Source of the DNA: Phyto melanocephala
Lineage: Eukaryota > Arthropoda > Insecta > Diptera > Rhinophoridae
Length of the DNA: 64,000 nt
Assembly: GCA_941918925.1 (NCBI GenBank)
Contig: OW799233.1
Span: forward strand, 29,890,421 to 29,954,420
Direction: 5' to 3'
Numbering within the stretch: position 1 is the first letter of the stretch; each line of letters opens with the position of its first letter. This document shows, one piece after another, positions 47,270 through 57,924 of the stretch. The position numbers and the translations under genes were made by a program. The notes beneath the pieces are model-generated. The model worked only from the letters and a program-made list of their open reading frames with translations, was not told where the DNA came from and searched no databases.

Positions 47270-48490
47270 CAGTGATGCCAGATCTTGATTAGCAAAAATG
47301 GCTAAAATTCTGGAAAAAAATGGCTAGAAACTAGCTAAAAAAAAGCTAACAATTGGCTAAATGTTTTAAATAAAAAGTTTTCAATATTTTAATTAAAAAA
47401 ATAAGAAAAATTTATTTTAAAAGAAAAATAATAATATTTTAGATCGTTTGTAATATACAAAATACATCTTTGACTAGTTATAAAGTACAAAAATTGTTAT
47501 AATGGTGTTAAAAGGAACAATTATCATTAGCATCTAGCTCGCTATTATTGTCATTGTCATCTTAACTTTCTTTAGATCCTATCAATTTAAGAAAATTATG
47601 TGGTTTTTCATATTGAAAACAGCATTTATCAATCCTTTTTAAGCCGTATCTTAAAAAAAGTATATAGAAAGAATAAAATATTGGTCTTTCGAAATAAACC
47701 AAACTCTCTTCAATCTTTATAAGTAAATATTGAACGTGCCATTCATGACATACAACTTGAGTTAGTGGAAAAATTGCTCGAAAATTGGGTTCATCGAATT
47801 CGCTCCTGCAGAAGAAGTCGTGGAGGCTATTTGAATGAGGTTTTATTTAGAACTTAATTGTATCGATTGTCTTAACATTAAATAAAAAACTTTTGAATTT
47901 CCGTAACAATAAGTGTGTTTTTTTAATAATCACTCTTATTGAAAACCCTTTTACATAGCTAATGTATCCTCCTGCTTTTGTAGTTTAAAATTCACTGGAT
48001 TAAAAGGTAAAGGCTTGGTCTTGACAATATGTATATCCGACACCATTTAATTTCACATTTGCAGTATTTACAAAATCTTTTTAACTTCTGTAATCCATTG
48101 TTTTAATTTTTGGTGGGATAACCATTCCTTCATAAAATTTGGGAAAATTTTGTTTATTTTTCTTAAACTTTTTTTTATTTATTTATTAAATACACATGCT
48201 TGGTTGGTTCTTTTATTGATTGATTGTTTGTTTGTTTATGTAATATTTTAAAGAGGTTTCCATAGATGCAATTTTTATTAGTTAAAAAAACATTGTTTTA
48301 TAGAAGCATTTTTCACTATTTAGGAAACGAAACAATAACACTTAAAAGCTAAAAACAAAAAAAATACTAAAAAAAAGGCTAAAAAATATCTACGAATGGC
48401 TAAAAAAAATGGCTTAAGGCAGATTTTCCTAGCTAAGCGTGTTCAAAAATAGCTAAATCTAGCCATAAAATAGCTAAATTGGCAACGCTG
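47270..48490. mobile_element. hAT-superfamily element with perfect 8-base target duplication
   Basis: CTCCTATG occurs directly before 47270 and directly after 48490. The element ends are CAGTGATGCCA and TGGCAACGCTG, a TIR of the hAT consensus form CAGNGNTGCCA. Subterminal regions on both sides are rich in GGCTAAA/AGCTAA words in inverted arrangement. There is no hAT transposase. The interior instead holds a Tc1-like C-terminal frame (47726-47857). It is a non-autonomous, fairly young insertion given the intact duplication. Confidence 0.88.
47726..47857 (+). pseudogene. Tc1-like transposase C-terminal fragment inside the hAT element
   Basis: The 43-codon open end reads NIERAIHDIQLELVEKLLEN, then WVHRIRSCRRSRGGYLNEVL, then FRT and TAA. 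This is the typical C-terminus of IS630/Tc1 transposases (…NW--R---C--SRG-HLN-I-F). A stop lies directly upstream in frame, so nothing larger is coded. It was either captured by the hAT element or inserted there earlier. Confidence 0.72.
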
Positions 48491-50659
48491 CTCCTATGTA
48501 ACACACTATGAAAAATTAAAATTCATAATGACCGTTACTACAAGATTGGTGTCAATAAATATATATTTAGGTAATATCTGGTGTTCCATATTGTTACTCC
48601 TTAATCGCTCACCATATTGTTTTCAAATGAAAGGGCTTGACCAGTAAAATACAGTGAACTATTTACAAAGTGTGAAATCAAAATTTTTTTAGCAAAATTA
48701 ATATGAAAGAGCTTGAATATAGAATACTCTGTAGAAATGCAAGATCCACAATGGCATTAGAAATAAAAGAGAAAATGAAATCTTAAATTTGGGCTAAGCT
48801 GCGATGTGATCATTATACCTTTGTACATGATGGTGAAGTGTATTATCAGATTCAACACTGCCGAATGTGGCACTTTTTTATTTTTATTTTAATATGCGTT
48901 TTTTCAAAAATATATGTATAAGACCAAATTTAAATAAAAGCGTACATATATGTCAATATCAATCTAACAAAAAACACCTTAATAAAAACCAACAAAAATA
49001 AAGCTCTGAATAAAATACAAAACAAATTGATGGATTGAGAAAAATAATAAAGAAGAACATTGAAATCGTTTATCAAAGCGTTAAAATTTTGGTATTGTAC
49101 ACAAGTCACATAAGTATATACTGACATTTCTATATACCCTGTCAGCAAATTGAAGTTTATTTCTAGATAGTAGTGCTTTATAGTCACTTACTAGACTTTA
49201 CTACCATGCACTTCTTAATTTCACACAGATGGATTACTTTAATTTTGAATTTAAGTTCTGAAATCGTTAAATTTTATTGTTAATTATATAATAAGAAATT
49301 TCAATTGTTAGTCTATAATCCACTATAATCTATATTTTTATAAGGATTGTAAAAAAAATATTTCTATACATGAACGTTTTTTTTCTAAGTGAACACTAGT
49401 TTTTTAGAATTTTTGTAAGTCTACATGTTTGTATGTCCTTCTGTCTGTTCTAAACTTGATTGGCTTAAAAACTACCAAAAAGAGTTTGACAAATTTTGAT
49501 TTTAATAGCAATTAAAAAATTTTTTTTTTCACAGAAAAATTAAAGAAATATTGACGTATTTAAAATGCTATTAAAAAATTTGTAAGACTAAGTCCTATTT
49601 TCGCTACTTCAAAGTCTATTTTTGGATACAAAAAGTTTTTGAGGGGTTTTTGCATATATTCGCGCATGTTTGGATGTGTACGTAAAACGGTATGCATTAG
49701 GATGTGTTTACTTTTAGTAAAGCATACAAACATATGTAATGCCTTTTAAAAATTCATAAGCCGACTTACAGTGGATAACCAAACAGCCGGAAAACATTAT
49801 GCCATATTTCCTTTGTATAATAAAATAGGGCGTTTGATGCCGAAAAATATTTAAAATTTCTAAAAGGAGCCGGCAAGTCTTTTATATCTGCTTTATTAAA
49901 AATACCGGATTGTTCAAAACAGGCGTGTCTATTCGTCGCCTAATATATGGTTTCTTATATTTTTAGGACTAAAAAAATATAAAGTAAATTTATCAATTTA
50001 TATGAGTTTTACATTTGTTATATAACTTTATTTAAAGCATAAGTATATGCCACTGTCAACCTAATGTTTCAATACTTAAACAACGTATTGTCTCGACTTT
50101 TATCTCAACTTAAATCAACATTTGCTTCCCTGTTTTTATTTTGTTTATTTTTTTACACCCCCCACCCCAATCATGGGAACAATCAAGCATCTTGGCGTTT
50201 TTTACTGACTAATGGGAATACATTGAAAATTCATTTGTATTATTTACACCTTGGTTCTAATTTATTGAATCAATATGAGCTTGTCAAACTTAGTAGGGGA
50301 ATATATAAAATATAATGCTGTTTTAGTAAATGGATACGATTCGTAGTGTGTGTGCTGCCTATTATTTGCTGCCTTTAAGCCTCAATGGTTTTCAATAAAA
50401 AGCCATGCAAAAGAGAAAAAAAAAGAAGAAAAACAACAACAAATAAAAGAAGAAAACGATAACATTTAAAAACATGAAATAAATAATGGAGGAAATATTA
50501 AGAACATCATATGCAAAGCTAAAACCATTACTCAACATACAGGCATACTTATTTGCATATCATTTATTTACGAATTATTTCAAAGTCTGAACGATAGAAT
50601 GGTTTTTGGTGCAATTAAAATATACAAATAAATTAAAGTGGCTTTAAAGATAAATTGCA

Positions 50660-50880
50660 GTCATGTTTAGGTTAGGTAGAACAGGCTGCTGTTGTGCAGC
50701 TCACTTGGGTCCACTGTATTGATGCCTTTGCGATACCTGAACAAAATAAAAAGATTAAAATAGAAAAAGAAAGGGAAAGGGAAAGAAAATAGAACAGAAT
50801 CTCTGTCGGGAACCGAACCCGAAAACCCCAGATTAGCAGACCAGCAAACTACCACCGATGAACCCAATATTACAGTCATA
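50660..50880 (-). mobile_element. tRNA-derived SINE
   Basis: On the minus strand TGGTAGTTTGCTGG (50841-50854) resembles a pol III A box, and GGTTCGGTTCC (50809-50819) is close to the B-box consensus GGTTCGANTCC, at tRNA-like spacing. A pyrimidine-rich body follows (CTTTCCCTTTCCCTTTC), then a tail ending CTGTTCTACCTAACCTAAAC. The unbroken frame here is incidental. This head differs from the one at 29590-29755, so it is a different SINE family. Confidence 0.65.
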
Positions 50881-51817
50881 GTTTGGTTTTAAAACAGTAA
50901 CACTACATCTAAAACTGATTTTAATGTATCTTTCGTACGATCCTACACATCAAGTACATTTTCTAGAATTAAGCTTAAATGGATTGACAAATTGTTAATA
51001 CAAATGTTTTTTTTTTACCTTGATAAAAAATAAATCAATTTCTATTATTTAGAAATAACACTCAAAATAATTTATTTTTATGTTAAAAAATATTTTATTT
51101 TATTTATGTATAATAAACAGAGCGTGTTGCACATTAGTGACTAGTCCACAGAGTAAACACGACCATACACATACATATGTATTTCAGAACAAAAATTGTT
51201 GCAGATTTCTAATAAAATATCAATTTAAAAGAAACCAAATGCCAAATCGAATGGTTTTGAAAAGCTGTGCCGAAGTTTGATCGATTTCGAGTTTAATTAT
51301 TTGGCCATAACCAAGCGCGGATCCAGGAAGGAGGCGAAAAGCAGCAATGAAAATTAATATTTTATATTTTAAATACAACTTCTCTTCCTCCAAACGCAAA
51401 AGCCTTATCCACGCCTGCCTAAACAAAGAAAAATCAATCTGCTTATACGGGGTATAATATTTTCGTTTATATGTACATACATATATACCTTTTGTTTAAT
51501 TTCTTTTAGATTATTTAAATAATACCTTAAAAATCATATAAGAGAGATCTGAACGGAGAACAAATTAATAAAATTTTAGTTATTAAATGAGGGGTCAATT
51601 ATCGTAGCTTATCGTAGATATTTCAAAGTTAGAATTTCACTCTCCGAAGCAATAATCGTTTATTTAGTTCATCGTTACCAAAAACCTGGTATCGTAATAG
51701 ATTTTTCTCGAATAGATAGATCATGTTTATTGAACACTACCTGGTACACTTCGCTACACTTAACAGGAAATTTATATTGTTTTTCATATTTATTCGTAAT
51801 TGTTTTGTGTAGATATT

Positions 51818-53469
51818 CTACCCAAGTCCGATGCGCGTTGATACGCCCCTTAATGAGTAAAAATGCCTTCTGAATTTTATTTTTGATTTTTCCATTTTCT
51901 GTAAAAATGAAAAATTTTTTTTGGTGTTCCCCCTCTGGAGCATGCGACGTACATCTGGCTATGTGAAAAGCACGTTTTTTTCAATAGTTTTTTGATAGTT
52001 TTCATACTATAATAATACTATGATTTATTCTTAAATTTGGATTATATTTTTAATTACTTTAAACAATTTGTTTTATTGATATACAATTTTTTCAAAAAAC
52101 TTATAGATTTCTGTCAGTTAAAAAAAGTATATTGAAAAATAAAATAGGAAAAATTTATTTTTTTGTCAAGAATTCTTTTTGAATCAAAGTCTTTTATAAT
52201 TTGAAGGAAATTCTTAATATAATTTTGGTTAATATGGTGGATAATATCAAATAAATGGTGGTTTAGCAGATTAAAATTCTACTTAGTACATATTCAAAGA
52301 AAACGGAACAGAACTTAATTTAAAATAGGACTAAAGTCAATATTTCTTGCAGCCCGGTAAATTCTGTTGGCTTCTAACCTTAAATGTAAGTAATTATTTG
52401 AGTTTCTTCCCTTCGTTTGATAAAATTTTTAATGGGTAAAATTCCATTGCGCTTAGGTCTAGGATGCACCTCCTTTATTTTTGATAATCTGATGTTTGGT
52501 TATACCACCAGTTCCTAAATGAGTTATATTGTATTATGCTTTGTATTTTTTGTATACTTTTAATGTATGCAGTGTAATTCAAAATGTATGTACCTATATA
52601 GTGATGTATGTATGTATGTTAAAAATAAATATCTAAAAAAAATATGTCTATTTTTTCGGGATTCTTTTTTTAAGCAAGTTCAATAATTTATATTTTTGAT
52701 ACAGTTAATACATTATTTAAATTAATCCCGAATTCCAATTACAGGAGTGATTAAATTAATTAAAATTATTTTTCGATAATAAATTATATATTAATTAATT
52801 TTTTAATACTGTTTTAATTGATATTTTTCACAACATATTTTCAATTAAAAATATTAATTTTCATTTAATTAATAGTATCATTTTGATGATTGGAGCAAAA
52901 TCAAATAATATTTTAATTAATAGTATTAATTTTGTAATTGAAATTCATATTTATTTTTTTCTGTGTACTTATTAGCACATTCGTTAGATATTAGAATTAT
53001 CGACAAAAAGTATTTAGTTCGAGTAGGAAAAGCACTACCTCTGCTCCGATCGTAACTACTATTGGTTGTTATAAGAAAATTGTCGTCAAAAATTGCTCGT
53101 ACAAAGATTCAACTAAATATAGTTTATAGTTGACATATATGACTTCAAATGAATTTTGTATGGGGGACACCATAGCCTCTACTTCCATCCTAAAAATTTT
53201 TTTTCAATAATGAAATTACTATCAATGTAACTCCTACAATATTTGAAGGGAATAGGTGATATAGTTATTAAAATATGTTAAAAAAAATTTACTTTTTTGT
53301 ATGGGAGGAACCACGTCCACCTAAAATATTAAACAAAAATATAGCATATGCCTGTTTGTAAAATAGACCTAGAATATTGGAGAAGAAATTTGAGAAATTC
53401 AAAAAGCACTTACGAAGAATACTCATAACGTGCAAACACACATTTTCCCTTTATTATATTAGTATAATA
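51818..53469 (-). mobile_element. Helitron with helicase remnant
   Basis: On the minus strand it begins near 53469 with TTATACTAATATAATAAAGG, a common insect Helitron 5' start. It ends at 51818 with AAGGGGCGTATCAACGCGCA, TCGGACTTGGGTAG, the same 3' terminus as the Helitron at 22511-22544 but with final GTAG for CTAG. Just inside the 3' end (51915-51957) is QMYVACSRGGTPKK, the C-terminal helicase motif (LYVACSRVG-P) of Rep/Hel proteins. A one-frame shift later gives NGKIKNKIQKAF. The rest of the Rep/Hel gene is missing. Confidence 0.8.
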
Positions 53470-55373
53470 AGCAAACTGCTAACGAAACACGAGAGACATC
53501 TACCAGAAGGCATTCTGCTCAGTTAGAAGTGAGTCAAAGGTTACCACTACGCATTTAAAAAATAATTTATTGTAAGTCCCATATAAGGTCAAATTGGTGC
53601 GAGTATCAACATCAGGTCATCGTGAATATCTACTTCTATTAGTTAACTTTCATCAGTTGTCCAAAAAGCGCTTTTTGAATAACTTACTTGGTGCTTACCT
53701 AATTCGAAAACTGCTTCTAGAAGGCATAATATTGATAGGCTACATCTTTTTTGGCAGATAATACGCTAATTTTATCCCTACAAAAAAAGCTTTAGCATGC
53801 CATCGCCCTACGCACCATTGAAATCAATTGTATTCTTTTATAAACTGCTGAAATAATAAGCAGTATAAAAGGGACAATAAAATAAAAATATTTATACTTA
53901 GATAGATTAAAGCCTTACCGTCTAATCTGTAAAAATTTAAAAAAGTTTAAAATAAGTTTATAAATCAAATTTTCACAAAAAAAATTTTTTTTTAAGCCTT
54001 TAATATTTTCTAGGAATAAGGCAGTTAAACTAAATGAAAATACTTAATATTCATATATAAAATATATATAATTTTTTTTTTTAATTTAAAATAAGCCTTC
54101 AACTTAATTCAATATATTAAATAAAGACATTTCTGTGTAGTTCTGTCAGTGTGTTTTAAATTTAATAAGCCATGAAAATGACATGCATGTATTTAAATAA
54201 ATATCTAGCCAAAACGGATGAATGTAAAAAATCCCTATTAAATATATTTTTCAATACACTTAAGGGGTTTTGTTACAATATTGTTATTTTCTTAGAAACA
54301 AAACAACAACCACAAAAATTTTCCAAAAAAAAATACTAAAGCACAGAAGTTTTTAGCAACATTTTCCTTTTTATTTTATATTTTTTTTTTTTTTGCTCTT
54401 ATAACATTATTAAACCACAAAAATTGTTCTGACAAATCTTTAGAAATCTGTGCCTTTTAACCCTTTTTTTCGCCCTACAAGAAACAACTAAAGTAAAATC
54501 CTTTTGCTACCAACAAAATTATAGCTGCAAAGCAAATATGATGATAAAAAAAAGGGTACACATTCTTCAGAGGACAAGTAAAGTACATAAAATAAATGGC
54601 ATATTTATATATATATACATTTTTTGCAATAACAACAGCAGCAGTAACGATGGTATTAAAACTAAAATATCAAGAAATTTACCACAGAGAATTTAACATG
54701 TAAACACCATTAGAAGAAAAAGAAAAGAATTTTTCAACTTTTGTCATTTTTGCATGTTGAAACATTTGTTGTTGATGATGCTAACTTGGTTACAACATTT
54801 GAGAACACTTTCTTAGATACACACTAAAGAATACGAAAAATAACTCGTCCGTATAAAGAAGGGAATAATATTGCTAGTTGTTATATAAATGTATTTGCTT
54901 TTATTTCTAGCCTTGTTGTTGTAAGGAGGATGATGTGAGTATTGACAGTGAGAGAGTATTGTATCTTTGCGATAATACTTATATACATATATATTTTTTT
55001 AAATTGCATATGTATATAATTATCCATCGCCTAAATAACACATTCTGAGGCGACCTAATGATGCCCCATCTTAAGATGTTCATCATCATAGAAAAGTTTG
55101 AAAATTGATGTCTAATTTTTAGTGACAGAGGAATGAAATGTATACTATTAGAAAAAAAAAAAGAAAATAATAACATTTATCTTCTTCGAACTGAGCATTT
55201 GTAAATGCTTAATTAATTATAACATTTGACAATGTAGTTGTATTATTGTATTGTATGGTGTTTATAATAAATACTAAAAATATATCAGTCTTTTAAAGTT
55301 ATTTTATGGTTAAAAAACATATATATCTCTGAGCAGGCACATTCCCAACTCTAATAAAAATTATGATTTACAG

Positions 55374-55449
55374 ATGAAATGGCGACGAATTGGCCATGTC
55401 TTGAAACGTCCTGTCAGCAATGTCGCATGCAAGGCAGTAGGCGAGGAGG
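55374..55449 (+). pseudogene. LINE reverse-transcriptase-polyprotein C-terminal scrap
   Basis: The frame MKWRRIGHVLKRPVSNVACK AVGEE matches the (K/R)W-W(I/L)GH-LR---..IA--AL pattern found near the C-terminus of many insect LINE ORF2 proteins, downstream of the reverse transcriptase. About 25 codons survive before the similarity ends, and MITE family B copy 3 begins 18 bases later. It is a short, dead remnant. LINE clade not assigned. Confidence 0.55.
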
Positions 55450-55466
55450 TCTTCTTTCACACACTT

Positions 55467-55604
55467 GGGGACTTATAACGGCATTCGAATGCTATTGAAA
55501 TTTTCTAAGCACATTTTTCTGAATATTATGTAGATATTGAGATTATACCTAAATTATAAGAATTTTATAATTTCGCTGCCAATCGATTGCCGTAATTTGG
55601 CACG
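55467..55604. mobile_element. Palindromic MITE, family B copy 3 (diverged)
   Basis: GGGGACTTATAACGGCATTC on the left and AATCGATTGCCGTAATTTGG on the right preserve the family B arms. The centre keeps a 'gagattatacctaaattata' phrase (inverse of the GGTATAG..ATTCTAAT words of copy 1). It is more diverged than copies 1 and 2. Confidence 0.6.
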
Positions 55605-56192
55605 TAATTTTGGTTTATAAAAGTGAAGCTTATAAATTAATTAAGTATAACATTAAAATTTAAAACTGGTTATGCCCTTCTTCCATATTTTTCTTGATAT
55701 CAATAAAATAATTATAATAATAAATTTTTTTTTCTTTTTTAATAATAAAATTTCAATTTTTTTATTTTAATTTATATGATTATAATGAACTGCTAGACTC
55801 CTGGAAAAATCTAATTTCTAATATAATTGTCACTTTTTTGTTGGTTTTAATTTAAGAATAATTTTATCTTCAGTTAAGACCTATTAAAAAATATGTATAT
55901 TTGCACTCTAACCATAACTTTATATTTTATATTTGAAGGAATATAAAATGCAAAAAGTCAGTCAATATGTTTCGAGCCTAATGGAATAGAAATTATTTTT
56001 TGCAAATAACGGAGTTTGATATAAAAATAATAAGCTAGACCATTTTCACCACCTTAAAAATAAATTGTTACAAAATAGGTCATCATCTACAGCCTAATTA
56101 GCAAAAAAAAGATTTATATATATATACATTAGACTTCCAGATTATGACATTCATATACACCGTAGTTTCTCAATATCATATAAAGACATACT

Positions 56193-56306
56193 GCCGTATT
56201 CATAAAAAATATTTAAGATTTATCAAAGGCTTATTTGACAGATATTGTAAAGAAAATTTGTCAAATAAGCCTTTAATAAACCTAAAATATTTTTTATGAA
56301 TACGGC
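56193..56306. repeat. 114-base near-perfect hairpin (probable MITE)
   Basis: GCCGTATTCATAAAAAATAT... pairs with ...ATATTTTTTATGAATACGGC over about 48 bases, with few mismatches around a ~17-base loop (AGATATTGTAAAGAAAAT). The inner arms are GGCTTATTTGACA and TGTCAAATAAGCC-like. No frame. It is most likely a small fold-back MITE. A transcribed hairpin would be an alternative. Confidence 0.75.
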
Positions 56307-56945
56307 GAATAAACGATAAGAAAATTTAAAAATTGAAATTATCAACAATTAAAAAAAAATAAAATATTGATAAGAAATTTGTTGTATAAACTTTTTTAAA
56401 ATTTTAAAATTTCTTATAATAGTGAAGTTCTTAGAACAATCAGCTTAAAAATTTCATACAGAAGTACACAACTGAGAATAAGAGGAACATGTCCAAAACA
56501 AATATCATAACAATTCCCGTATTCTTTTTCTTGTCATTTTGTTTTTCCTATTCTGCAAAAGTTTGATATATAACTTATTTCATGTAAAAATTGATAATGA
56601 AAATACAATGTAACTATACAGAGACCTTTAGAACTATATGATGAATTTTGTACTAAAAATCAATAAAAACATAAAACCTATTAAAACTCCGTAATTTGTT
56701 AAAAAAAAATTTCTTTTATGTTATTGCGCGCAAGTTTTGCAATCATATTTAAAAAAAAATCCCAAGCAACTTTTAAAAAATCATAGAAAAATTCTTTAAA
56801 AGTTGAATGATTTCTTCTCCTATCTCTTAAATTTTTACTGGATATTAAAAAAAAAATAAATAAAAATTATTAAAAAATGTAAAATATTGGCGGCAAAGCT
56901 TCAGAGGATTTTCGTCGGTAAAACTTGAATGTGACTAAATTTAAT

Positions 56946-57131
56946 ATGCATCAGAGACTGACAAACGCCCTCTTGGATTTTAATTTTTCAGAAAAAGAGC
57001 TGTGTCTGTCTCATATATCAGAAAGTTATGAAGCACAGTCACTTCATTTAGATTTTAATAGTGATTCATTGCCAGATATTTACAAAAGATTGATACAACA
57101 TACAGATTTGTTAAAAAAGCGAGTATTTTGA
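56946..57131 (+). CDS. Unrecognised short coding-like frame
   Basis: A 61-codon ATG-to-TGA frame, MHQRLTNALLDFNFSEKELC then LSHISESYEAQSLHLDFNSD and SLPDIYKRLIQHTDLLKK. Its composition is protein-like (amphipathic, balanced charge, few Lys/Asn/Phe/Ile runs), unlike the low-complexity translations around it, and the DNA is richer in GC than its flanks. An in-frame stop lies just before 56925. I recognise no family. It may be a decayed transposon or retrogene fragment, or an exon of a gene nested in the neuroligin intron. No promoter or splice partners were identified. Confidence 0.35.
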   Translation: MHQRLTNALLDFNFSEKELCLSHISESYEAQSLHLDFNSDSLPDIYKRLIQHTDLLKKRVF

Positions 57132-57924
57132 AATTTGATTCCGACCATCAGATAGATATATTATTTCAATCGAATCACCGAGCCATAATCTTTCAGAAAT
57201 ATATACTTTATGGGATCGGAAATGAATTTGTAGCAATTATAGATGGAATGACAAAGCTACCACAAGTGAAGTGTACAAAAAAACAGTAACTTATTTTTAT
57301 TTTTTCTCCCCAGATAGTGACAATATTTACTCAACTTCACGAAGTATATTAACTGTTCGGTAACACACTACCAATTTTTTAAACAATGTATTTGTATTAA
57401 ATTTACTAAATATGAACAAAAAATTAAAATACATGAGTTATTCATGAATATTTGTAATATTATGTTATGTGGATGGTTCACGTTTTATAAATTATTCATT
57501 CATAAAAATTTATCACAAAATTTGTGACTCATATTTAGTCACTTTAATGAATTTTTTTTATCTCCATTTATAAGAACTCCTTTCTAAATCAAAACATATC
57601 CAAAGAAAAAATAAAAATGTTTGTTATATATTGATATTTCATAAACTTTAAAATGTTTCTTTTATATTCTTCATTAAAGCGAAATACTCGACAAACATAT
57701 AGGAATTCAATTTGATTAAAATAGTTTTAACAGAAATTATTTATTATTATTAGTGATACCTATTCCTATCGTTTTTTCATAATTTATTTAGATAAGATTT
57801 TTTGACGCAAAATCTTACTGAGGAAATGTTTACGTGACTATTCCTAAAACGCTCTTTATTACAGATAATTTAAAAAGAAAAGCATTAATTATTTCCACTT
57901 AAAAATTAAGCTTTTTTTAGTTTT

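Larger units (their letters stand above)
46831..48876 (+). mobile_element. Old HINE (second subfamily) split by a hAT insertion
   Basis: 'ttacacccttcacacatggtg' and the following 'acatataggattgtcattta', 'cgtaaagtatatattttctga' match the 5' end of the subfamily at 61537. The 3' end ATCAGATTCAACACTGCCGAATGTGG is a decayed terminal hairpin. The 1.2-kb hAT element at 47270-48490 interrupts it. Without it the copy is about 0.8 kb. Confidence 0.72.

Noticed and set aside
51317..51420. Possible small MITE (GCGCGGATCCAGG / GGCGTGGATAAGG)
   Set aside because: The inverted similarity is short and interrupted. No second copy or target duplication was seen in the window.
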